Below, piece after piece: positions 28,004-35,907 of a DNA stretch of 64,000 nucleotides. The position numbers and the translations under genes are program-made. This DNA is from Symmachiella macrocystis. Its GTDB lineage: Bacteria > Planctomycetota > Planctomycetia > Planctomycetales > Planctomycetaceae. The notes under the pieces are model-generated. The model searched no databases. It had not been told where the DNA came from and saw only the letters and a list, made by a program, of their open reading frames with translations. The DNA is taken from positions 241,736 through 305,735 of the forward strand of contig NZ_SJPP01000004.1 in the NCBI RefSeq assembly GCF_007860075.1, written 5' to 3'. The first letter of the stretch is position 1; every line of letters starts with the position of its first letter.

Positions 28004-28327
28004 TCATTCGACTGCCACCACCTAAAAAAGGCGTTGGCCGATCCTCGGCGTGCGGACCCTAGACATTGATGTGGACGTACCTTTACAAAGTATCGGCAAT
28101 TCACGCGATCGGCATGACCGGTACTATTGATACAAACCGGAAATTCTATATTTCCCATTCAATTACCCCATTCTTCCATATGAGAGGCGTGTGCAGACAG
28201 CCTCTCCCATCGAACAGATCCGCCATCAAGCTGCGCAGACAGCTGTTCCGCAGAGGTTTAGAATGAATCACTGCCCGTATAAAACGGCGAGTCATTGGCC
28301 GCCCCAGTTCTATATTTTGAGTCTTCA
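28004..28327. other. Divergent promoter region of the export cluster (324 bp)
   Basis: No gene recognised. AT-rich patches near 28075-28160 separate the TolC-like gene (minus) from the GAF-HlyD gene (plus), so both promoters should be here. No clear sigma-70 pair with correct spacing was found by eye, and the TGTCCGG-N17-GAT element seen in the Tad region is not present. Confidence 0.4.
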
Positions 28328-30343
28328 ATGCCTCCTTCCCCACTCAGTGATCCACCGGATTCCGCAGCGATGGCGCTGCGCGAAATCCACGAGTTGATCG
28401 CCACGATCGCCCGTACTGGGGAAGGCGGTGTCACCACCGAGGTGTTTTACGACACCCTGCTGGAAAACTGTGTCCAAGCGACCGCTGCAATGGGCGGAGC
28501 CGTGTGGTATCAAGATGCCGACTCCGGCTTTTTTAAGACGGTCCGCGAACTCAATTTCCCTCCGACGCTGTTCAATGACTTCCAATCGGAAGAAGCCCAT
28601 GCGGGTCGTCTAGCCGAGACTTGCCGCACGGGCGAACCCCAAAGTTTCCCCTACTCGACAACAGCACCCGATTCAGGTGATGCCGCGCATTCCCCCGATT
28701 ATCTCCTGTTGCTGTGTCCGATTCCTGTGGATGAAGATTCGAAATGGATTGTCGAACTAGTCCTGCGACGTGCAATCTCACCTGCCGCACAACAAGGACA
28801 TCTGCGATTTCTCTCAACCGTCAGCGAGATAGCCGCTGACTATCATCGACACGCCGAATTGCGAACTCTCCGTGATAACGAAGAGCGTTGGCAAGAACTC
28901 TACCGCCTCTCGATCGACGTCCACCAAGGCCTCTCCGTCGATGAAACTGCTTACGCCATCACCAACGGCAGTCGGCGATTACTGGAGTGCGACCGTGTGA
29001 GCGTACTTCAACGTCGCAGCGGTCGTTGTCGCCTTCTGAGCGTCTCGGGTGTGGATCAGATTGAAACCCGTTCACTTTCGGTACAGCGGCTGGAGTCGCT
29101 CGCTGAAGCGGCCGTCGCGACCAGAGAACCGGTGTGGTCCATCGAAAACGGCGACCCGCTGCCTCCGCAAATTGAACGACCGCTTGAGGACTACCTCAAC
29201 GAAGCGCACATGCGGCAGCTCGCCGTGATTCCGATGTTTCAAGCTCGCGAATCGACCGAGACCGATACGGGTCCTGCGTTTGCAGCACTTGTTGTCGAAT
29301 GGAAACGGGCACAAGACTTTGACGACGTCGCCCGCAAACGATCACTCCGCGTGGCCCACGTCTGCGAGTCGGCTTTGGCGCGGGCACTGATGATGCGCGC
29401 ATTGCCATTCTCCGGTTGGTTGCTGCGACGACGTAAAACAAGCCTGGCGACATCGCGGCGTTTGTTCAAAAGACTCGTTTTTGCCGCGGTCTTGATAACC
29501 GGCTTGACGTTGCTAGGAATGCTCCCCAGGCCTTTCACCGTTTCCGGATTAGGAGAACTTCAACCGCGAAACGAGCAGCGGATTTTTGCGGTATCCGATG
29601 GCGAAGTCGATAAACTGCACGTCCAACACGGAGATGATTGCGCTGTTGGCGATTTGTTGGTCACCATGACAAATTCACAACTCGATTTCGATCTCAAACA
29701 AGTCGGCGGAGAATTGCAGACCACACGCACACGACTGACATCGGTCCGCGCCGCCTATTTGGGCATTGACCGATCGCTGACGCAATCCAACCAGCGGTAT
29801 GAAGAGCTAACGGCCGAAGAACAAGAACTGCAGGAGAAAATCGACAGCCTCAACAAACAGTATGAGATCCTGTTGGCACAAAAAAGGAGATTAGAAATAC
29901 GCAGTCCGCTCGACGGACGCGTGCTGACCTGGGACGCCGAAGAATTGCTGCAAGCACGACCGGTCCGTCAGGGCCAAGCACTTTTGACTGTTGCCAATCT
30001 CAACGGCCCATGGCGCGTCGAATTGCACGTGTCTGAAGAAGACGTTGGCTATCTCATCGCCGCACAGGAAGAACTCGGAACAGAATTGCCGGTAAGCTTT
30101 CTTCTCGAGTCAGACACCAGCGTCACTTATTCCGGAAGACTCGAAACCACAAGCCTCTCAACCAGCTTTGACGAATGGGACGCGGCCGGCATGGCGGTTG
30201 CAATCGTCATCGACGATGATCAAGCGATCCCGCTACGTCCCGGTGCCCGTGTCCGCGCAAAAATCGCGGGTGGAGAACGTTCACTCGCGTTTGTTTGCCT
30301 ACACGATTTATATGCCGCTGTGCAGCGATGGTTGTTGTTTTAA
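28328..30343 (+). CDS. GAF-domain/HlyD membrane-fusion hybrid protein
   Basis: About 671 residues from the ATG at 28328; an in-frame TTG at 28295 and an ATG at 28370 are alternatives, and no strong ribosome site is visible. The N-terminal half is cytoplasmic, with two GAF-like sensory regions (about 20-170 and 190-350; the second contains RRLLECDRVSVLQRR). A single transmembrane helix (about 381-401) leads to a HlyD-type adaptor half: a lipoyl-like segment (VSDGEVDKLHVQHGDDC), a coiled-coil hairpin (about 455-520), a second lipoyl half (EIRSPLDGRVLTW) and a beta-barrel end. Fusing a ligand- or redox-sensing GAF to a periplasmic adaptor suggests export controlled by a cytoplasmic signal. The next gene starts 14 bases after its stop. 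Confidence 0.82.
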   Translation: MPPSPLSDPPDSAAMALREIHELIATIARTGEGGVTTEVFYDTLLENCVQATAAMGGAVWYQDADSGFFKTVRELNFPPTLFNDFQSEEAHAGRLAETCRTGEPQSFPYSTTAPDSGDAAHSPDYLLLLCPIPVDEDSKWIVELVLRRAISPAAQQGHLRFLSTVSEIAADYHRHAELRTLRDNEERWQELYRLSIDVHQGLSVDETAYAITNGSRRLLECDRVSVLQRRSGRCRLLSVSGVDQIETRSLSVQRLESLAEAAVATREPVWSIENGDPLPPQIERPLEDYLNEAHMRQLAVIPMFQARESTETDTGPAFAALVVEWKRAQDFDDVARKRSLRVAHVCESALARALMMRALPFSGWLLRRRKTSLATSRRLFKRLVFAAVLITGLTLLGMLPRPFTVSGLGELQPRNEQRIFAVSDGEVDKLHVQHGDDCAVGDLLVTMTNSQLDFDLKQVGGELQTTRTRLTSVRAAYLGIDRSLTQSNQRYEELTAEEQELQEKIDSLNKQYEILLAQKRRLEIRSPLDGRVLTWDAEELLQARPVRQGQALLTVANLNGPWRVELHVSEEDVGYLIAAQEELGTELPVSFLLESDTSVTYSGRLETTSLSTSFDEWDAAGMAVAIVIDDDQAIPLRPGARVRAKIAGGERSLAFVCLHDLYAAVQRWLLF

Positions 30344-30356
30344 GGTGCCAAGTGAC

Positions 30357-31286
30357 ATGAGAATCATGGATCTGCGAAATACGATGCGAAGTTTTATAAT
30401 CCTGATGGCCGGTGTGTTGTTGACGGCACAGTCCGCACCGGCGGAAGAACCGCAGACCATTGTGATCGATTCGGTGCTGGTCACCGTGCTGGAAAAAGCC
30501 GACGTACCGGCTCGAGAAGCGGGGCTGCTGGCTACGCTCAACATTCGTGAAGGGGATCTGGTGCGCGCCGGCCAAGTTCTGGGAGGGTTGGATGATAAGG
30601 TTTCCCAACTCGAGCGGGACCGCGTGAACGCTGAACTCGATTTGGCCAAGCAGCGCTCCACAAACGATGTGCGGATACGTTTTTCTGAAAAGGCCGAAGC
30701 CGTGACGCGTGCGGAATTAAAAAGGGCTCAGGAATCGGTCGACAAATTCAGCAAGGCGATTTCCCAGACCGAAATGGACCGCCTACGGCTTTCCACAGAG
30801 AAATCGACATTAGAGGTCGAGCAAGCGCGGCGCGAGCAGCGGGAAGCGGAATTGGATACGCGGGTGAAAGAACAAGAATTGCGCCTCGCCGATGAAGCCG
30901 TGCATCGACGTACGATCAACGCCCCGATCTCCGGCATTGTCGTTCAAGTCAGCAAAAGCCCCGGTGAGTGGGTTGAACCGGGAGAAACCGTGCTGCGCAT
31001 CCTCCGTGTCGATCTGCTCCGCGCCGAAGGATTCGCCGATGCGCGTCTCATGCAACGCCGCCAATCCGGCCAACCGGTCACCTTGACGATTGACCAACCA
31101 GGTGAAAAATCGCAAACCTACTCCGGCAAACTGGTATTCGTCAGCCCCGAAGTGAACCGCTTCAACGGACAAGTCCGCGTTTGGGCCGAAATTGAAAACC
31201 CCACGCTCACGTTGCGTCCCGGTTTGACTGCCACAATGACCGTGACATCCAAGCCCCACAAAGACAACGAGCCACCGGGGGAATAA
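30357..31286 (+). CDS. HlyD-family periplasmic adaptor
   Basis: About 309 residues from the ATG at 30357, preceded by AAGG 11 bases upstream; the open frame extends back to 30168 inside the previous gene. It has a signal peptide ending SAPAEE, then a first lipoyl half (ADVPAREAGLLATLNIREGD), a long charged coiled coil (about 90-180, rich in Arg, Glu and Lys), a second lipoyl half (RTINAPISGIVVQVSKSPGEWV) and a short beta-barrel domain. It lacks its own membrane helix beyond the signal. Its compact spacing with the flanking genes (14 and 5 bases) indicates an operon with the GAF-HlyD and M50-HlyD proteins. Confidence 0.85.
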   Translation: MRIMDLRNTMRSFIILMAGVLLTAQSAPAEEPQTIVIDSVLVTVLEKADVPAREAGLLATLNIREGDLVRAGQVLGGLDDKVSQLERDRVNAELDLAKQRSTNDVRIRFSEKAEAVTRAELKRAQESVDKFSKAISQTEMDRLRLSTEKSTLEVEQARREQREAELDTRVKEQELRLADEAVHRRTINAPISGIVVQVSKSPGEWVEPGETVLRILRVDLLRAEGFADARLMQRRQSGQPVTLTIDQPGEKSQTYSGKLVFVSPEVNRFNGQVRVWAEIENPTLTLRPGLTATMTVTSKPHKDNEPPGE

Positions 31287-31291
31287 ACGTC

Positions 31292-33520
31292 ATGATTTCC
31301 CTCACCCCCGTTCAACCGCTTCGGTCGGCTACACCTCGAGCAATGTCATTGCGCCTCCGCGATGACTTGATCATTCAACAGGTGGGCACCGACTCCGCCA
31401 CACGGTGGGTGGTCAAAGATCCCATCGCAATGCGTTACTTTCATTTTCGCCGCGAGGAATTTTTTGTCCTGCAACGGCTGGATGGCACGCACTCCTCGGA
31501 AGATATCCGGCAGCAGTTCATGCGGGAATATCCAGCTGAGAATCTGACAGCAATGCGGCTGCAGACCTTCATGGCACATCTGCACGAGAACAGCTTGATC
31601 ATCACCGATGCCGAAGGCGAAGGACAGCGGATGCTGGTTCGTCGGCGGCGGGCCCGAGCAAATAGTACGCGGGCCGCCATGACCAACCTCTTAGCCATCC
31701 GCTTCCCCGGATTCGACCCGACGCGATTGTTGGACTGGTTGTCGCCGCGTTGCCGGTGGATGTTTTCCCGCACGTTTGTCGCCGCTTGCCTCGTGGTGAT
31801 CGTAGCGGCGGCGCTGTTATTGGCAGTCCAGGCTCGTACGCTCCTCGTGCGTCTGCCTGATTTCCACGCGTTTTTCACCGTGACAAATTTCGTCTACCTC
31901 ATGGCGGCGGTCGCCGGTGCGAAAGTCCTTCATGAATTGGCCCATGCTTTGACCTGCCGCCATTTTGGAGCACAGTGCCATGAAATGGGATTCATGCTGT
32001 TAGTCTTCACCCCTTGCCTGTATTGCAACGTCACCGATTCCTGGATGCTGCGTCATCGCCGCGAACGGATTCTCATTAGCGCCGCGGGCATGTTCGTCGA
32101 AGCAGTATTAGCCGGCCTGTGTGTATTCGGCTGGTGGTTTAGCCACCCGGGTCTGTTCAACTCCTTGTGTCTGAATCAAATTGTGGTCTGCTCGGTGGCC
32201 ACGTTGCTATTCAACGGAAATCCGCTATTGCGTTACGACGGTTACTATATTTTGTCCGATCTCGTGAACGTCCCCAATTTGCAGCAGCGCGCAATAGAGG
32301 CGCTCCGTGCAGTGCTGGCGAATTTTTTTCTTGGCGTGAAGTTGCCCCGGGCTGAGTTCGGACAGAGGTCGCATATCGGCTGGCTGGCCGCCTACGCCAT
32401 CGCCTCCCTGGTTTATAAGCTGTTCATCCTCACCGCGATTTTGTGGTTCTATTACAAATTGCTCGAGCCATACCAACTGCAGGTCTTCCCTCAAATCCTA
32501 GGCGGATTAACGATTGCAGCCGCATTCTTGCTTCCCTTATGGCGTTCGATGCGATTCTTCGGCGGGCTAGCAAGCGGCGGACATGTGCACTGGTTTCGGT
32601 TCCTATTCCGTTCGAGCGTTGTCGCTGCAATTTTAGGCTTGATTATTTTTGTGCCGCTGCCCAGGACGGTTTCGGCGCCGGCGGTTCTCGAATCCGAAGG
32701 CGCACGACGGGTGTATGTCACAGTGCCGGGGGAATTGAAGTCAATGATCGCCGAAGGAACTTTCGTACGGCAAGGGGATGTGTTGGCGGAATTGGAAAGC
32801 CCCCAACTGCGGCGTGATGTCGCCGAATCGCAAGGGTTGCTGAATCAGGAGCAACGCCATCTCGACAATTTGCGCAAACGTCGCATCCAAGAACCGGATG
32901 TCGAATTGAAAATCCCTGCTGTCATCGAACGGATCAAGGATTTGCAGGACCAATTGCAGCAGCGGCTTACCGATCTGCAATCGCTTTCCATCAACGCCCC
33001 ACGCAACGGCACGGTCATCGCCGTGCCCAACGACCAAACACGTCCCTCAGAAGGCGAATTGTTGGCCTGGTCGGGGAGTCTGCACGACGCCAAGAACCTG
33101 GGATGTTTTCTCGAATCGGGAATTCAACTCTGTCTCATCGGCGACCCCGATCAGGGCGAAGCGATGTTGCTCATCGATCGCAACGATATTCCGTTGGTGC
33201 AGCCCGGCCAAAGCGTGAAGTTGTATTTCGGCGCGCTACAGAACCATTTGCTGACTGGCAAGATCGTTGAAGTGGCCGAAGCAGACACCGACGTGCTGCC
33301 TCCCATGTTGGCCAAACAGGTGGAGATTCCGGTGCGCGATCAAACCGACAACGGAGCGCGGCCAATGGAGACGGTTTATTTGGCCCGCGTCGAATTTGAG
33401 GACCAGCCGCAACGGATCATTTCCGGCAGTTCGGGCGCAGCCCGCGTGCGCGTCGCCCCACGTTCACTTGGCCTCCGCCTAGCCGATTACGTGGCCCGCA
33501 CATTTCGCATGGAATTCTAA
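31292..33520 (+). CDS. M50 (site-2-protease-like) peptidase fused to HlyD domain, PqqD-like N-terminus
   Basis: 742 residues. Residues about 20-105 resemble a PqqD-like winged-helix domain (RDDLIIQQV...WVVKDP...EEFFVLQRLDGTHSSEDI). A multi-helix membrane region follows, with the zinc-protease motif HELAH (His214, Glu215, His218) and a distal RYDGYY containing the third ligand position (Asp316), as in M50 intramembrane proteases. The last third (about 460-740) is a HlyD-like half with LESEGARRVYVTVPGELK, a coiled coil and INAPRNGTVIAVP. Such fusions recur in Planctomycetota. The protein may process or extrude a peptide substrate, with the HlyD part docking to the TolC-like channel. Third gene of the compact export operon. 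Confidence 0.85.
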   Translation: MISLTPVQPLRSATPRAMSLRLRDDLIIQQVGTDSATRWVVKDPIAMRYFHFRREEFFVLQRLDGTHSSEDIRQQFMREYPAENLTAMRLQTFMAHLHENSLIITDAEGEGQRMLVRRRRARANSTRAAMTNLLAIRFPGFDPTRLLDWLSPRCRWMFSRTFVAACLVVIVAAALLLAVQARTLLVRLPDFHAFFTVTNFVYLMAAVAGAKVLHELAHALTCRHFGAQCHEMGFMLLVFTPCLYCNVTDSWMLRHRRERILISAAGMFVEAVLAGLCVFGWWFSHPGLFNSLCLNQIVVCSVATLLFNGNPLLRYDGYYILSDLVNVPNLQQRAIEALRAVLANFFLGVKLPRAEFGQRSHIGWLAAYAIASLVYKLFILTAILWFYYKLLEPYQLQVFPQILGGLTIAAAFLLPLWRSMRFFGGLASGGHVHWFRFLFRSSVVAAILGLIIFVPLPRTVSAPAVLESEGARRVYVTVPGELKSMIAEGTFVRQGDVLAELESPQLRRDVAESQGLLNQEQRHLDNLRKRRIQEPDVELKIPAVIERIKDLQDQLQQRLTDLQSLSINAPRNGTVIAVPNDQTRPSEGELLAWSGSLHDAKNLGCFLESGIQLCLIGDPDQGEAMLLIDRNDIPLVQPGQSVKLYFGALQNHLLTGKIVEVAEADTDVLPPMLAKQVEIPVRDQTDNGARPMETVYLARVEFEDQPQRIISGSSGAARVRVAPRSLGLRLADYVARTFRMEF

Positions 33521-33539
33521 GTTAAATCCCACCGGCGAT

Positions 33540-34184
33540 TCAGCGACAACATTCGTAAGCCTTGCCAGCGGATCGGCAATGCCACTCGAACGGGACGCAA
33601 CGACCGGGACGATAATGGCCCAAATAATATTCGCAGTCGTGGGGCGGTTCGATCAGCATCTTCAACGGCAATAGACCGATGGAGGCGTAAAAATGCCCGG
33701 CCGAGACCCACGGTTGCCAACATCCGAAGGTATTGCCGTAGCGTTCCGCATTGACTTCCTCGAAGTACAGCGGGTTGTAACAAAACGCCGGTGCCTCCCA
33801 TTGGTAATTCATCAGGCCCCACAACCGCACCTGTTCAATGGGCACTAGGTAATCCCCATTCGCGGCGAAGTATTCACTCGCGCGATCCGGTGCCATCATC
33901 AACGCTCGCCCTTGTTCATCGCGCGTTTTGGGGAGAATGTTCACGCTCAATGCGGTGATCGGCACAAATCCCACATCTTCCTGAACGGGCGTTGGCGACA
34001 GCACATCCTCAGGGAGTTGCGACACAAATCCAACACCGTCCTCTGCGGGATTGCTTTCCACCGCGGGACGGCTCAGGTCATCAGCGCACGCGCACCGCGT
34101 CTGTGTTCCGATCCCAATTGCTACGGCCAATAGGCCGAAAACGGCAGGGAACCACCGCATCTCAAAAAGCTTGGCGCACGACAT
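33540..34184 (-). CDS. Secreted Cys/Tyr/Trp-rich protein of unknown function
   Basis: About 214 residues from the ATG at 34184, which has a perfect GGAGGT eight bases upstream; the longer frame to 34217 is disfavoured. A signal peptide (hydrophobic residues about 10-25, ending in CACADD) is followed by a proline/acidic linker and a C-terminal region (about 115-214) rich in Tyr, Trp, His and Cys: NAERYGNTFGCWQPWVSAG, then PPHDCEYYLGHYRPG and a terminal CR-containing segment. I do not recognise it, although the tyrosine-rich region has the look of a family restricted to Planctomycetota. It is convergent with the M50-HlyD gene (19 bases apart). Confidence 0.65.
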   Translation of the reverse strand: MSCAKLFEMRWFPAVFGLLAVAIGIGTQTRCACADDLSRPAVESNPAEDGVGFVSQLPEDVLSPTPVQEDVGFVPITALSVNILPKTRDEQGRALMMAPDRASEYFAANGDYLVPIEQVRLWGLMNYQWEAPAFCYNPLYFEEVNAERYGNTFGCWQPWVSAGHFYASIGLLPLKMLIEPPHDCEYYLGHYRPGRCVPFEWHCRSAGKAYECCR

Positions 34185-34334
34185 ACCTGGCGACCTCCGT
34201 GTCTGGTGGAATGACATGATTCTTTTTCGACGTGCCTCGCTGCCGAGCTACAACCGTTCAACGTCCGTTGCCACCGATCCTCCAGTGAAACTGGGAACAA
34301 TCGCGCAAACCCGCAAAATCCCTGTAGCTTTCTT

Positions 34335-34358
34335 GTGAGACAGTCGCAGTTGTCTCAC
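34335..34358. terminator. Possible weak terminator after the DUF1501 gene
   Basis: GTGAGACA (34335-34342) pairs with TGTCTCAC (34351-34358) around an 8-nt loop, 83 bases after the stop of the minus-strand DUF1501 gene. No T-tract; low confidence. Confidence 0.3.
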
Positions 34359-34440
34359 CCGTTGAGATAAGCAACACGGATGCTCGACTGTGCCATCCGG
34401 AACGCGATATGCAATCCAGAATTGGAACCCCTGTCATGCC

Positions 34441-35907
34441 TTAGGAAAGCAACGCGTGAACCGGCTCATGCTCTTCGACACCGGTCAGGCGGAAATTGAG
34501 GCCTTGCGAGCGAAACGTCAGGCGCGAGTGATCCAGCCCCAAACAGCGCAGGATCGTGGCTTGAACATCGTGCACATGCACCGGATTCTCCTGGGCATGA
34601 AACCCCAGCTCATCGGTGCGTCCGTAGGCGATCCCCGGTTTGATGCCCCCGCCGGCAAACCACATCGTAAAGGCCTGTGGATGATGGTCGCGGCCCATGC
34701 TGCGGCCCAGCGCTGCGCTGGCTTCGACCATTGGCGTCCGCCCGAACTCTCCACCCCAAACCACGAGCGTATCATCCAGCATCCCGCGACGTTTCAAATC
34801 CACGATCAATGCCGCACAGGCTTGGTCGGTTTTGGCGCACTGGCCACGGACGCCCCCTTCAACATTGCTGTGATGATCCCAACCAGCGTGATAGATCTGC
34901 ACAAACCGCACGCCCCGCTCCACCAGCCGCCGCGCGAGCAGGCAGTTATTGGCAAAGACCGCCTTGGGTTCTCCCGGTTGCGCGCCGTATAGATCCAACG
35001 TCTCCTGACCCTCTTGAGAAAACTCCATCATTTCCGGAGCACGGGACTGCATGCGGTAAGCCATTTCATAGGCGTTGATGCGGGTTTCGATTTCGGGATC
35101 GCCGACAGAGTTGAATTGCTGTTCATTCAACGACCGAATCAAATCCAACGATTCGCGCTGCGCGCGGGCATCGTATCCCGCTGGATTGGCGACATGCAAA
35201 ATCGGATCCCCTTGGCTGCGGAACGGGACCCCTTGATGCACCGACGGCAAAAATCCACTGCTCCACATCGCCGCTCCGCCACTGAGACTACCTCCACTTT
35301 TGAGCACGACGAACGACGGTAGATCATTCGCCTCGCTGCCCAATCCATAACTCAGCCATGACCCCATCCCTGGACGTCCCGGAACACCGCTGCCGGTATT
35401 CACAAACAACTGCGCGGGTGAATGATTAAACAAATCCGTATGCACCGAACGGACAATGGCGAGTTCATCCACCACCTGGGCTAGGTGCGGCATCACGTCG
35501 GCAATCTCAGCCCCGCATTTTCCATGCTTGGAAAATGAAAACCGCGGCCCCAGTACCGCTGCGTCGGGCTGGATGAAGGCGTACCGTTGCCCTTGGATCA
35601 CCGACGGCGGGATCGGCTTGCCTTCCAGTTCCGCCAATTTTGGCTTGTAGTCGAACAGGTCCAACTGGCTCGGAGCGCCTGCCATAAACAAGAAGATCAC
35701 CCGCTTGGCCGTGGCTGGGAAATGCGTTGCGCGCGGCGCAAACGGACTCGGCGTTTCCGCCGCCGTCGCTGAGGAGGGGATTAATCCCTCGGCCAAGAGC
35801 GACGCCAAAGCGATTTTTCCCACGCCGACTCCGCAATCGCGAAAGAAATGTCGCCGCGTCTGTTGTTGCAGTTGTATTGGATTCATGATGTCGTTCGTTG
35901 GTTGCAT
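34441..35907 (-). CDS. DUF1501 protein with Tat signal
   Basis: 488 residues; a member of the sulfatase/phosphatase-fold DUF1501 family abundant in planctomycetes. The twin-arginine signal TRRHFFRDCGVG implies export of a folded, probably metal-containing protein. Core segments include FLFMAGAPSQLDLFDYKP near 75-92, SVHTDLFNHSPAQ and a C-terminal GGEFGRTPM. The ATG at 35907 overlaps the upstream stop as TAATG, so translation is probably coupled; an in-frame ATG at 35886 is the alternative. Together with the upstream PSCyt1/DUF1549/DUF1553 gene it forms the characteristic planctomycete pair, whose molecular function is unknown. Confidence 0.9.
   Translation of the reverse strand: MQPTNDIMNPIQLQQQTRRHFFRDCGVGVGKIALASLLAEGLIPSSATAAETPSPFAPRATHFPATAKRVIFLFMAGAPSQLDLFDYKPKLAELEGKPIPPSVIQGQRYAFIQPDAAVLGPRFSFSKHGKCGAEIADVMPHLAQVVDELAIVRSVHTDLFNHSPAQLFVNTGSGVPGRPGMGSWLSYGLGSEANDLPSFVVLKSGGSLSGGAAMWSSGFLPSVHQGVPFRSQGDPILHVANPAGYDARAQRESLDLIRSLNEQQFNSVGDPEIETRINAYEMAYRMQSRAPEMMEFSQEGQETLDLYGAQPGEPKAVFANNCLLARRLVERGVRFVQIYHAGWDHHSNVEGGVRGQCAKTDQACAALIVDLKRRGMLDDTLVVWGGEFGRTPMVEASAALGRSMGRDHHPQAFTMWFAGGGIKPGIAYGRTDELGFHAQENPVHVHDVQATILRCLGLDHSRLTFRSQGLNFRLTGVEEHEPVHALLS

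Noticed and set aside
28074..28170. TTGATA-like and TATATT-like boxes upstream of the GAF-HlyD gene
   Set aside because: The spacing is about 14 bases rather than 16-18, so I do not call a sigma-70 promoter.
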